From Emydura subglobosa (Eukaryota > Chordata > Testudines > Chelidae): a stretch of 64,000 nucleotides of DNA. The DNA lies in contig ML679969.1 in NCBI GenBank assembly GCA_007922225.1, forward strand, positions 18,411,999 through 18,475,998, in the 5' to 3' direction. The notes beneath the pieces are model-generated. The model had not been told where the DNA came from. It searched no databases and saw nothing but the letters and a program-made list of their open reading frames with translations. Every line of letters starts with the position of its first letter. Position 1 is the first letter of the stretch. Shown in pieces: positions 11,401 to 23,400 of the stretch. A program made the translations under genes and the position numbers.

Positions 11401-14400
11401 CTTCCTGACCATGCAGCTCATTGGGATGTCTGGCAGGGCTCCCGCCCTGCGCCTGGCGTGGCTGGGCAGGGGGCTGGGTGGGCAGCAAGGGGTTTCTGTG
11501 CAGCCAGGCAAGTCCCGGGTGGCGGGAGCAGGCCTTTCCCCCAGGTGCAGGGAGTCTCTGGGGCAGGATGGCAGCGAGGGGAGCTCTGGGGCCCCCGGTG
11601 AGCTGTGGAGGAGAAGGGGCTGTGAGCAAGCTCCAGCCATGCGGCTGGGATTTGCCATCCCAGGAGCTAGCGCCAAATGGGCCTATTTCCTCTGACTTCA
11701 CTGGGCTGACGCCCTCCGCATGGCACTGAGTCAGCCTGGCCTGGGGGCAGGGGCACGTGGGCCACGGCTTTGACTCCTGCCCCTTTGCAGTGATCCCAGC
11801 CGTGCGGGCCTGCACCGGGGCGGAGTTCACCTGCGGCAGCGGGGAGTGCATCGACCAGGAGTTCCGCTGCGACCGCCGCCCTGACTGCCGCGACATGTCG
11901 GACGAGCTGGGCTGCGGTATGTGCGGGGGACGCCCACAGGACGGGCCGGGGCCATTGACTGCGCCGGCTGGACCGCCAACCCCCCAATGGCCCCCGTGTG
12001 TGTCTCCCTCCTCTAACCAGATCATCCCCTCTGAACCACTCCCAGCACAGATCCAGCTCCTCTGGCACAGAGATGGCCAGGAACCCTGGCACAAGCCCCC
12101 CTCAGTGCCCTGGGGCTCTCTCGTGGGCTAAATGCCTCCCAGCAGCTTCCAGGCCTCAGCTTCCTCCCTCACTGAGACCGCAGAGCCATGAGCAGTAGAA
12201 ACCTGAGTAACCCCCTGCCCGTCCCTGGCACCTCTAGTTGAGGGGCTTGCCCACCTTGGAGGTGGGAGGGATTATGCTCCATGCTCCCTAGAGTGCTTTG
12301 CATATGGGGAAACTGAGGCACAGAGCAGCCAAGTTGAGAGCTGGGGCTAGAACTCACAGCTCCAGCCCCCAGTGCTGGGCTAGAGTCCCCACCCATCCAT
12401 AGCGATCCTAAGGAATAGAGAGTGCTGCTGCCCCGGCCATGCCTCTCTGTCTGTCTGTCTGTTTGCAGTGCCCCTGCACTGAGTACTACGCTGGGGTGGA
12501 GCAGACCCCTTTGGGGCAACGAGGGAGGAGGGATTGCTTGCAGCCAGCTAGTCTCCAGGGCTCAGGTGATGCCAGCCTGCACCTGGCTCGGCCCCTGATG
12601 TGCCGCCTTGGCAGGCCTAGAACATAACTCCTGTAACCGTGAGCGACCCAGGCCTCTGGGGAGCGCAGGGCTGGCCCAGTTGAGAGGGGGCTGCCCTGGC
12701 AGGCCTCGCCAGCTCCCCAGTGCACCCAGCAAGACCTGCCCCGACTCCTGAGAACTGAAGTTCCTGGGCACCCGTGGCCTAGAGTCAGGGGCTGCCCCAG
12801 GAATCAATTGGCTGCTCCTCTCCCCCCCATGCAGAGTGCCCTAGCGAGGAGTTCCAGTGCGCCAGTGGGGAGTGCCTGCCCTTGGCATACCGCTGCAACC
12901 GCAGCCCTGACTGCAGGGACGGCTCCGACGAGGACGGCTGCGGTACGCGCTCTCCCCATCACCTGCTGCCATTGGGGGAGGGCTGGGCACCCCTTGCCCA
13001 GGCATCCAAGGGCCAGCTGTCAGAGCAGCCCTGGGCACAGGCTGGGAGGAGACGTGTGTGTTGTGAAGGCTTTTCCCATGGGGATGCTCTGCCCACTATC
13101 CCTCCCAGCAGGTGTGTGCCAGGGACCCCCTCATACTGCCCAGGGCGTCCCAATGCCAGCAAAAGGCCCAGCAGTGCCAACCCTTGCCTTGAGACCCCCA
13201 CACTGCCATGAACCCGGGGCCAGGCAGCTGAGCTTGCATGGGAGGGAACTAGGAGTGCCCAGTGCCCCCAGCCATGGAGTCCTCGTCCCCTAGGGCTGGA
13301 TCCCCCTCCTGCCTGCACTGCCTGCCTGGGTCAACCCCTCCTGGCAGCTGAACACCCTGTGTAGCCTGGCCTGGCTCTCCTGGTCATGGATCTGCCCCGG
13401 TGCCCCTGGCCTTTGATCTAGGATCCCACTGTCCCCAGCTCCCCTGCCCGGCCAGGCCCAGGACCTCCGATCCTAGGGCTGGATCCCCTGTCCTCCGGCT
13501 CTGGCTCTCAGCCTGTTTCTCTCCTGTCTCTAACGTTCTCTTGCCTGGCCCCAGATCTGCAGGAAGTGGTGACGCTCTCACCCCTGCCCATCACGGCCGC
13601 TCCGTCGGTCACCACCCGGCCGCCCACCCCCACCCCCATGATGCCCGTGGTCACCACCAGGAGGGTGCCGGCCACCACGCCCCCTCGGCTTGTCACCTCC
13701 AAGCACCCACCCACCCAGCACCCCCAGGAGCTGCGCCCCTGCCGCCGGGACGAGGCCGTGTGCACCAACAAGCAGTGCATCCCCCGGGACTACCTGTGTG
13801 ATGGCGAGCGGGACTGCCTGGACGGGAGCGATGAGCTAAGCTGCGGTAGGGAGCTGGGGGCCGGGGACCAGGGACAAACGGCTGGGTATGGTGCTCGGCT
13901 CAGCTGGCTCCCGCAGTCAGCTGCTGGCTCCTTACTGGGGCAGTCTCTGCTCCCTGACAGGCTGGCTGGGCCGGCCCGGGCACAGGGTGACTCCTGCCAG
14001 CCTCCGGGGGGGGCGGGAGAGGGTAGCGTGGCGCAGGGGAGCCAGCTGGAGCCATCCTGCCTCCTGCACGGCACCAGGGCTGTTGGCTCAGGTACCAACC
14101 CAGAGTCCCGGGGAGGGGGAGCAGCGGGGATTGCAGGCCCCTTGGGGAGCTGTCTGCACTGAGCAGCTAGAAACGTCCCCCAGTGAGCTGGGAACGGAGC
14201 TGCTGGAGCCGGGGCCATGAGGGGGAACAAATAGCGCAGAGGTGGGGTGGTGGGGGGTCCCCATGCAGCGTTGGGGGTGGGTTGCGAGATGGCACAGTGC
14301 TGGGGTGCCTGGATCGGTGCTGGGGGAGGAGCTGTCACGTGGCACGATGTGGGGTGCCCAACGCAGCAATGGGCGAGTGGCAGTGCCAGGTTATTGGCAG

Positions 14401-17400
14401 CGCTGGTGCAGTGGGGGGACGCAGGCACACTGATGTATCCCTCCGACAGGCACCCCCATCCCGTGTGAGCCCAACGAGTTCAAGTGCCAGAATGGGCACT
14501 GTGCCCTCAAGTTGTGGCGCTGCGATGGGGACAACGACTGTGGGGATGGCTCCGACGAGGTGGACTGCCGTGAGTGTGCCGGCGTGGTGGGGCAGGGTGG
14601 GGCGGGGCGGGCGAGGTGTGGACTGCCATGAGTGTGCTGGCAGGGCGCAGTGGGGCAGGTGAGGTGTGGATTGCCGTGAGCGTGCCAGCAGGGCNNNNNN
14701 NNNNGTGAGGTGTGCTGCCATGAGTGTGCCGGCGTGCAGACACCTCTGGGACCTGCCCACACCTTGCCACCTGGTGCCCTGCTGAGCTCCCCCCAATCTG
14801 GCCCCGAGGCTCCCCTGTGCACCAGCCCTTCCCAGCTGGGAGTGGGGAATTCCCAGACCTGCTCCCTGGTGGCCCTGGAAAAGCTCAGGCAGCTGCTCTG
14901 ACCTCCAGGACGCGAAGGAGGCCGAACCGGGAGGATGAATAGAGATGCCTCCTGACTCCACAGAGGCCCTGGGGCCGGGGGCTCTGGGTGGAGCCGAGGA
15001 GAAGGGCATGGCTTGTCCCTTGGAGCCTCTAACCCAGCCAGCGCTGTGTGCCAGGGCAAGGAGCGCCATGGCCAGAAGAGCCACTGTCACCCACTCAGCA
15101 ATGGCCGTTGCAGCAGGGCCAGCTCTGCAGCTGGCGGGATGTCTGAGGAGAGCAGGGAGCCCACAGGTGCCGCCCGCTGGCAGAGACTAGGGACAGCTTC
15201 CCATGGGCTGGGCACGGAGTCAGGGCTGGGCTGGCATGGGCCCAGTGCCAGCTGGATTCGCTGGTGCTGGGAGACTCCTCTGCGGGGGCTGGCCATGTGT
15301 GCATGTGTCTGGCCCCGGCTAGGCTGGGGCCAGCAGGGGAGGCTGAGGGCAGCAGAGGTGGGGCAGGGAGTGAGGTGGGGCAGGCGGCGTGGGGTGGCCA
15401 GGCATTTGCAGGCTGATGCTCGCTAACCCCTCGTCGCATGTCCCCCCCAGCCACCAAGGGCCCCGGCGACACCTGCGGGCCCGAGCAGTTCACCTGCGTG
15501 TCCAGCCGCACCTGCATCCCGGCCAGCTACCAGTGTGACGAGGAGGCTGACTGCCCCGACCGCTCCGACGAGGTCGGCTGCAGTGAGTCTGGGCGTGGGG
15601 GGGCAGCGGGAGCCCTGGTCAGGCAGGGGGTGGAGGCAGCGGGGGGCGACGAGGTCGGCTGCAGCAAGTCTGGGCGTGGGGCAGGTGGGAGCTGGGGGAC
15701 CCTTTCCCCTGTGGGGCGGAGGTGAGGGCTCAGCCAGCTGCCTTCTGAGACGGTGGGGTGCACGGTGGCCCCTCAAGTGCCCTCCCCTGGGAGCTGGGCA
15801 GGGCAGCCTCAGCCTGGGCAGGGCCTCAGGCAGGGGGTCGCCCGCCCACCTCACCTGCTTCCTCCCCCAGCACCGCCACAAGTCATCACGCCCCCCGAGG
15901 AGTCCATCCAGGCCACCCCCGGACAGACGGTGCGCTTCCGCTGTGTGGCTGTCGGTGTGCCCACCCCCATCATCACCTGGAGACTCAACTGGGGGCACAT
16001 CCCTGCCAGCAGGAGGTAGGGTATGAGGGGAGCGGGGCACCCCAGGGAGCAAGGGAGCAGGTTTCGGGGGGAGAGCTCTGTAGTGGGGGAGGGGCATTGC
16101 AATGAAGGAGGGGGATTGGCGTGGGGTGCTGTGCTGTGAGGGGGTGCAGTGGGGGAGGGGCGTTGCAGTGCGGGGGGCTCTGCAGCACGTGGGCCCTTCT
16201 TGTCAGGGCTCCCTCCATTGGCACTCATGGGCACTGTCCTTCCTCCCCCTCCAGAGTGTCCATCAGCAGCGAGAACGGCCACGGGACGCTGACCATCCGG
16301 GACGTGAAGGAGGCCGACCAGGGCGCCTACACCTGTGAAGCCATCAACGCCCGGGGCATGGTCTTCGGGATCCCTGATGGCGTGCTGAGCCTCACGCCCC
16401 AGCGTGGTGAGTCTGGGGCCCGGCGCCCACCCTCCTCACTAGCCATGGCAGCCTCAGGCCTGGCCAGCGGACGCAGAGTCCAGGGAGCCTGCCCGGGGCA
16501 CCCTCTCGGGGGAGAGGTTTGCCTGTGTGTGACCTGCCCCACCTGTGACCCTCCAGGGCCTGGGGAGGGGTGGGGTAGGGTAGGGTGCCGGGGTCTCCCC
16601 TCCTGGCCTGGCGCACGAAGCAGGGTGGGTGGGTGGGTCAGGGCAGGCGGCTGGTACCCACCTAGGCTGGGAAGTTTCCCAGACAGCACTGGAGACCTCA
16701 TTGCTGCATGGGGCTGGCTGGCAGCGGCGGGCACGTGGGGCCTGATTCGTTGCATGCCGCGTGGCCCCGGGTGGCAGGTGCCCCAGGTCTCCAGGGGCCC
16801 ATCATGGTCTCTGCTCTCCCGGTAGGTCCTTGCCCTGAAGGACACTTCCACGTCGAGGGCACCTCCAAGTGCCTGCCCTGCTTTTGCTTCGGCATTACCA
16901 CAGCCTGCCGTGGCACCAGCCGCTACCGGGACCAGATCCACCTGCGCTTCGACATGCCCGAGGACTTCAAGGGTGAGGGGCCGTGGGGCAGCTGCCCATC
17001 AAGCCCAGGCTAGCCGGGCCCTGCCAGCGACAGGCTCTCTTGCTTCCAGGGCCGTGGGCATGGCCCCGTGGATTGCCAGGGTGAGAGCCTGGCTGTGGTT
17101 TCCCAGCTGGGCAACTCGTCTCCTGGGAAGGAAGCCCCACCCTGCCAGGGTGCCAGCCTCAGACACAAACTGGCCTGGGAGGGCTGACGTGGCCTCTGGC
17201 AGGCCGGCTCAGATTGGGCAACTCGCCAGTTGGCAGCATGGCCTCCAGCATGGCTGGCTGCAGACGGGGCTGGAGAGGGGGGTTGGTTGAACCCCCAGGG
17301 CCGGGGACTTTCTTCTCGGCTGGTTCTCAGAACAGGCCGAGGTCAGGTGAGCAGAGCTTGTCTGTCTGGGTCTGGCCAGTCAGCCCCCAGGGCTCGTTCC

Positions 17401-20400
17401 TGGCCTGTGCTGTGGGTGCCCCAGTGATGAGCTGAAAACTGGCGCAGAGCTATTCCACAGACTCACGCTGACAGCCTGACCAGGGGGGTCTCATTAGCTG
17501 CAGCTCAGTTCTCGGAGCCTGCTCATCGTAGGGGCAGGAGGGCGGCACGTTGTGCGGGGACCCCTTGCAGCAGGTGGAAACCTGGGGAGGACTTGTCTCC
17601 CCGTACAGCCCTGCCCCTTCCCAGCAGGGTGAGCACAGTGCGGAGGGCAGGGGGCGCTGAGCCTTTTTCCTCTTGGCCAGGTGTGAACGTGACGACACCG
17701 GCACAGCCTGGGACGCTGCCCCTCTCCTCCACACAGCTCCAGATCGACCCAGCCCTGCAGGAGTTCCAACTCGTGGACCTGTCCAGGAGGTTCCTGGTGC
17801 ACGACTCCTTCTGGACACTGCCCAGCCAGTTCCTGGGCAACAAGGTGAAGGGTCAGGATGCAGCAGCCCGGGAGGGAGAGGTGGCAAGTGGAGTAGCCCA
17901 TCCCTCCACTGGCGCCATCCCTGGCATGGGGAAGCCTCTGCTCTGCTGGGGGATGTTGGGGCAGGACCTGTCCACCGTGCACGGCAGCCCAGTGCGGCAT
18001 GCCCAGGGGCCTGGAGACTGTGTGGCCCAGCTGGTGCCAGAGAGGGGAGGGGAAGGGAGGGGAGCGGCCTCTGGCAGTACCCTGCTGCTCCACGGCCCCT
18101 GCAGCACCCCATGCTGGCTGGCCACACACGGTGCAAGCTGAGCTCTGGCAGGGGTCCTGTCCAGCGAGCAGCCAAGGTGGCGCCATGATGGCCTGAGGCC
18201 CTGTGCGAGGGCGAGAGGGGTCAGCAGGAGGAGGGACTGTCTCTGGCCCCACGGGGGGACCCTCTCTGCAGCCCTCATGGAGCTCCCCCAGGGCCGCCAG
18301 CTCCCGGCTGCCCATGGTGACCTGAACTCTGCCACGGGGCGTGTGGTTACAGGTGGACTCCTACGGCGGGTACCTCAGCTTCAAGGTACGCTATGGGCTG
18401 GCGCGTGGCCAGTCGGAGCCCGTGCAGAAGCCCGATGTGGTGATCTTGGGGAACGGGCAGAAACTCATCTACCGGGTGCGAGTGCCCACCCAGCCGTCGG
18501 TCGTCAACCAGCGCCAGGTTCACTTCACAGAGGTGGGTGCTGCTGAAGAAGCGCCGGGCGCCGCATGCCCAGGGAGGGCTGGGGGCATCCATCCCCCAGC
18601 TCTCCCCACGGATGCTCTCTCAGCCGCCCACGCCGGTGCCCGCGTGTTGGGTGGCGTTCTGCCCACTCAACTGTGTTCCAGTAGGGCTCTCACACCACGC
18701 GGTGGGCGCTGTCCCTCTAAGGCAGCGCTGTCTTGCGGCTCGTGCCAGTTGGCATTACCATGCCCGGCTGGCGCCCTCGCAGTGGTGGGTGGGAGGCATA
18801 GCCAGGCAGTGGAGGTGTGGTCTGCAGTCTTTGCTGAAAGCTCAGCTCACCAAGCACCCTCGGTGCCTGTGGGGTGTTGGGGGCAGGCCCAGGCAGCGAG
18901 GAGCTGGGGTGAAAGAGACAAGACATGCTGAGAACCCCACACACCCTGGGTTCCTCAGCTGGGCTGCATCTCCCACTGACTTGATGCCCTCAGGAGAAGC
19001 AAAGGCTGCCCTGGCTTTTTCTGCCAGCTCTTTCCTGGGTGCTGATTGCCAGGAACACATGCTGGGGGCACCCCCTGCTCTCCAGGCACAAGGGCACAGG
19101 TATGTGGACACGATATGTTGCATCCAGGGCAGTTATCAGAGCCCTGAACGGGCACCTGGAGCCGCTCTGTGCCCGGCCCTCCAGGGGCGCGGTGCCAGGA
19201 TGCCCTTCCCGGGTCCGTATTGCGTTCCGGGCATGCACTTGGGGGGTGAATGCACCATTGTCCCTCCCCTGGGCTTTTCCCAGGAGAACTGGCAGCACGA
19301 GTCGGGCGCCCCGGTGAGCCGGGAGACTCTGCTCCTGGCCCTGCAGAACCTGGAGAGCATCATGGTGCAGACGGTCTACGACAACAAGATGGCGAGCGTG
19401 GGGCTGAGTGACATCACCATGGACATCACCACCATGGACGTCACCAGCCAGGGCCTGGCGCTGGGCGTTGAAGAGTGCAGGTGCACAGGGCGGGCAGCTG
19501 CCTAGACGGGCGGGGGTCTCCTGCTTCCCAGGGAGCTCATGGCCCCATTCTTCTGGGCCTCGGGTGGCCATGGGCTGGCTGGTGCCCCTCCACCCCCTGT
19601 GTGCGGGATGGCCAAGATACATTGTCACTGCAGCAAGGCCGGGCCCCAGATTCAGCCTGGCCCCTCATGACGGGGCTGTGCCTCTGCCGAGGTGCCGGGG
19701 GTACCCTCAGCGCTGGAGCATCCTGCTCCTGAACCAAGGAAGGGCACCTGCCCCAGAGCACGATCCCTGAGCCCCGCTGCGGTGGCAGGGATCAGGCTGC
19801 AGCTGTCTCTCCGGCGTGGGACCCCTCTGTTCACCCCAAGCGACCAGTCTGCTCTCTCCAGCCCCTAGTGAGTGGGGAGGGGGGACGCTGGCTGGCTCCT
19901 TCCCCCACAGTGAAGACTCTGTCATTGCTGCTGCCTGTCGCCCCCCGTGCTCTGTTCTGGCTCAGGCTCCATCTGCCGATGGACCGAGGTCTGTGTCCAT
20001 AGCCGAGCCCGGGGCTGGCTGTAGACTGGCCTGCCCAACTCCCTGCGTCCAGCTCCTCCTGCTCCCTTCCAGGTGCCCCATTGGCTACTCGGGCCTGTCC
20101 TGCGAGAGGTGCGATGCCCGGTTCGAGCGGGTCCCCGAGGGCCCCCACCTAGGCACCTGCACCGGCTGCAACTGCCACGGACACTCCAGTGCCTGTGACC
20201 GGGTCTTCGGCTACTGCCTGGTAAGGGATGGGGCCCGGCTGCTGTCAGACATCCCCAGTGACGGGCAGGGTGGGCAGACACCGAGTGGGCTGGAGTGGGG
20301 CACTGTGGATCGCCCTGGGCCTGCGCTCTCTCCTCTGGGCACATGCCAGCCAGGCCCATCGTTGGGCGATGCCAGGCGGGTGGCGGGTGGCTGTGGGCAG

Positions 20401-23400
20401 CGCCGCTCCTAACGTGCCCAGCCCAGTGCATGCGGGGACGTCCGTGCGCAGAGGGAGTCGCTGTGGGCGGCGGGCCAGTGCCCCCTTGCTCAGGGTACGG
20501 TGCTGCACAGTGGGGGGGGGGGCATATCCTGGCAGGGGCACCAGGCCCCTTGCGGCTCCCTGGGCCCCGAATGACCCATCTGCTCCCCTCCCCCAGAACT
20601 GCCAGCACAACACAGAGGGGCCTCAGTGCAACAAGTGCAAACCCGGCTTCTTCGGAGACGCCACTAGAGGCACCGCCACAGCCTGCCGGCCCTGCCCCTG
20701 CCCCTACACCGACCCTGCGCGCAGGTGAGTGTGGGAGGGCACCGCCCCATGGCTCGAGTCCCCGAGCCCCCCATGGGCCAGAGAGAGCCCCAAGGCAGGG
20801 GCGTCCCATCGCCTGGCTGCCCGGTGCCTGGCTCCGTGCCCCTTTCTCTAGAGCTCCCAATGCTGGGTGCTGGTGGCTGCCTGGCTAATGTGGGCTCGGT
20901 GCCTGTCTCCACTTCGCTGCCTGCAGGTTCTCCGACTCGTGCTTCCTGGACACGGACGGCCAGGCCACGTGCGACGCCTGCGCCCCAGGGTACACGGGGC
21001 GTCGCTGTGAGAGGTGGGTCCCTGGCTCAGCCGGCCTGGGGCTCTGGGTGAAACGGGGAGACATCAGCCTGGGGTATTGGGGGTTCTCCCAGGTGGGGAA
21101 GGCTGCAGGGAGGGATGAGCTGAGGGGGCCGGGTCAGCCTGGCGTGTGTAGGGGGATGGGCAGCAGGGATGACTCTGGCCCCACGGATGGGAAAAGGGCA
21201 GCTCTGGGGAGGGCATGGAGCAGGGATACACCCTGGGGAACAGGGCACTGGGAGTGCTCCTGCTGTGGTGGATGGACAGGGTGCCCCTGGGAAGCAGCAG
21301 CTCAGGGAGCCCTGCCCTTCAGAGGGGATGCCCGAGGCCTGGCTCCTGGCGGGTCCGGCTGACCCCATGTCTCGCTGATCCCTGTAGCTGTGCGCGTGGA
21401 TATGAAGGGAATCCCATGCAGCCTGGTGGGAGGTGCGTGAGAACCGGTGAGTATCCCATGGAGCGGTGAGTGCCCCCGGCCCTCGTGCTGCCCTGGCCTC
21501 CTCTGCGCTGCTCACGCATCCCGGGAGAGAGACCCAGATCCCCCCTCACCCATGGAGGGGCTCTGCCCGGACCCTTCAACAAGGGGATCGACGGTCTGGC
21601 TCCATTGCCCATGCAGGGCCTCCTGAAACAGCCCGTTCCCCCTTGGGTAGCCCCCAAACTAGGCTCCCTGCCTCGGGGTGCCCCTGCATCTGCTTGTCAG
21701 CCCATTGGTGCCAGTGGGGCTGGGGCCCGGGCACTAGGGCCTGGCCTGATGCCATCCAGCCCTGCCAGGTGCACACACGTAGCAGCCATCGGGTATACAG
21801 CCCCTCCAGGTTGGGTCTTACCCCGAGCCGTCCACTCTGAGAACTCTGGTTTGGCCCTACCGGGCCCCTGTTCTGTAGCGTTGGGCCTTGTGTTTGGGGG
21901 CTGGAGAGAATCACTGTGGCCCTTGTGACCCCTGAGCCCCCTGACCCCCACCCCCCGATCTCTCCTGGACCCAGAACATCCCAGGGTAGGACGGGTACCG
22001 CAGCTGCTGAATAATGTCACCGCCCCATCTGATCTGGTGCTTTGGTTGCATAGAGACCCCCAGTGCCAGGAGCCAGCTGGGCCCCAAGGTGTGGGGGTGA
22101 GCGGGCAGCTGGCTGCTGAGCCAGGTGGGTGGGGAAGGGGGTCCATGCGGCTGGACATGGGCCGGGTGGGTGTGCATCTGGCTGGCTGCAACCCAACCCC
22201 TCTACTTCCCCAGGCCAGGAGATCGTGAAGTGTGACGAGCGGGGCAGCAGTGGCTCCACAGGAGGCGCCTGCCGCTGTAAGGTATGGTGTGGCGTGGTGC
22301 GATACCGTATAGTCTTGTGCGGTGTGGTGTTATGCTGTACAGTCTGGTATGGTGTGGTGAGGAGTGGTGCAGTGTGTGGTGGTGCAGTGCACAGTGAGGT
22401 GTGGTGGTGCGGTACGGTGTGGTGTGCGGTGTCGTGCATTGTGTTGAGGTGCGGCTCTGTGGTGTGGTATGCTATGTTCTGGTGCAGTGCAGTGAGGTGC
22501 TCTGCAGTGTGTGGTGTGGTGCGGTGTGGTGTGGTGCTGTGGTGTGTGGCACAGTGCGGTTCCGTGTGGTGCAGCGCGGTGAGGTGGTGTGTGCTGAGGT
22601 GCGTTGCCATGAGGTGCACACTTCATGAGGTGCGGTGCGGTGAGAATGTGGTGCAGCGTGTTGCCGATGTGCATTGCAGTGCATTGCCATGAGGTGGGGT
22701 GCATTGCGGTGCGGTGCGGTGCAGTGAAGTGGTGTGCAGGTCAGCGAGATGGTGCGTGTTGCCGTGCGGCACAGCGCAGCGAGGTGGTGTGTGTTGCCAA
22801 GCGGTGCGGCATGTGCGGCGCTGTGCATTGCCGTGAGGCGCAGTGCAGTGGTGTGAGGTGTGGCGTGGTGCGGCGAGGTGGAACGTGGTGCTGTGCGGTG
22901 TGGTGAGGTGGTGTGTGGTGCCGTGTGGTGCCGAGAGGTGCGGTGAGGTGGTGTGTGGTGTGGTGCGTTGCCATGAGGTGCGGTGGTGCGCGGTGTGTTG
23001 CAATAAGGTGCAGTGCAATGCGGTGAGATGGTGTGTGGTGCACTGTGATGCCGTGAGGTGCAGTGCGTTGCTGTGAGGTACGGTGTGGCGAGGCGGTGCA
23101 TGGTGCCTTACAGTGAGTCGGTGTGCATTATGTTGCGTTGCCGTGAAGTGAAGTGTGGTGCGGCGTGATGCGGCGGTGTGAGGTGTGGTGCGGTAAGCCG
23201 GTGTGAGGTGCAGTGCGTTGCTGTAAGGTGCGGCGCGGTGGTGCATGGTGCGGCGCAGCGAGGTGGTGTGTTGCGTTGCTGTGAGGTGAGGTGCGTTGTG
23301 GTGAGGTGCGTTGCGTTGCTGTGAAGTGTGTTGCAGTGCAAGGAGGTGTGGTGAGGCGAGGTGCTGTGCGGTGCAGCGCGGTGAGGTGGTGTGCATTGCG

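Larger units (their letters stand above)
9542..11790 (+). other. HSPG2: Intron region between SEA and the first LDLa
   Basis: Holds the 39-base candidate exon at 10284 and the short tandem arrays at 10735-10770 (gctgc/gctgt units) and 11247-11372. Nothing else recognisable. Confidence 0.6.

Noticed and set aside
10694..12094. 466-residue minus-strand open frame
   Set aside because: It is a shadow of GC-rich intron and of the LDLa1 exon on the other strand, with no recognisable domain.
12469..12530. Acceptor gtttgcag followed by [13 protein letters not shown]
   Set aside because: In the phase required after LDLa1 it hits TGA within five codons, and no donor follows.
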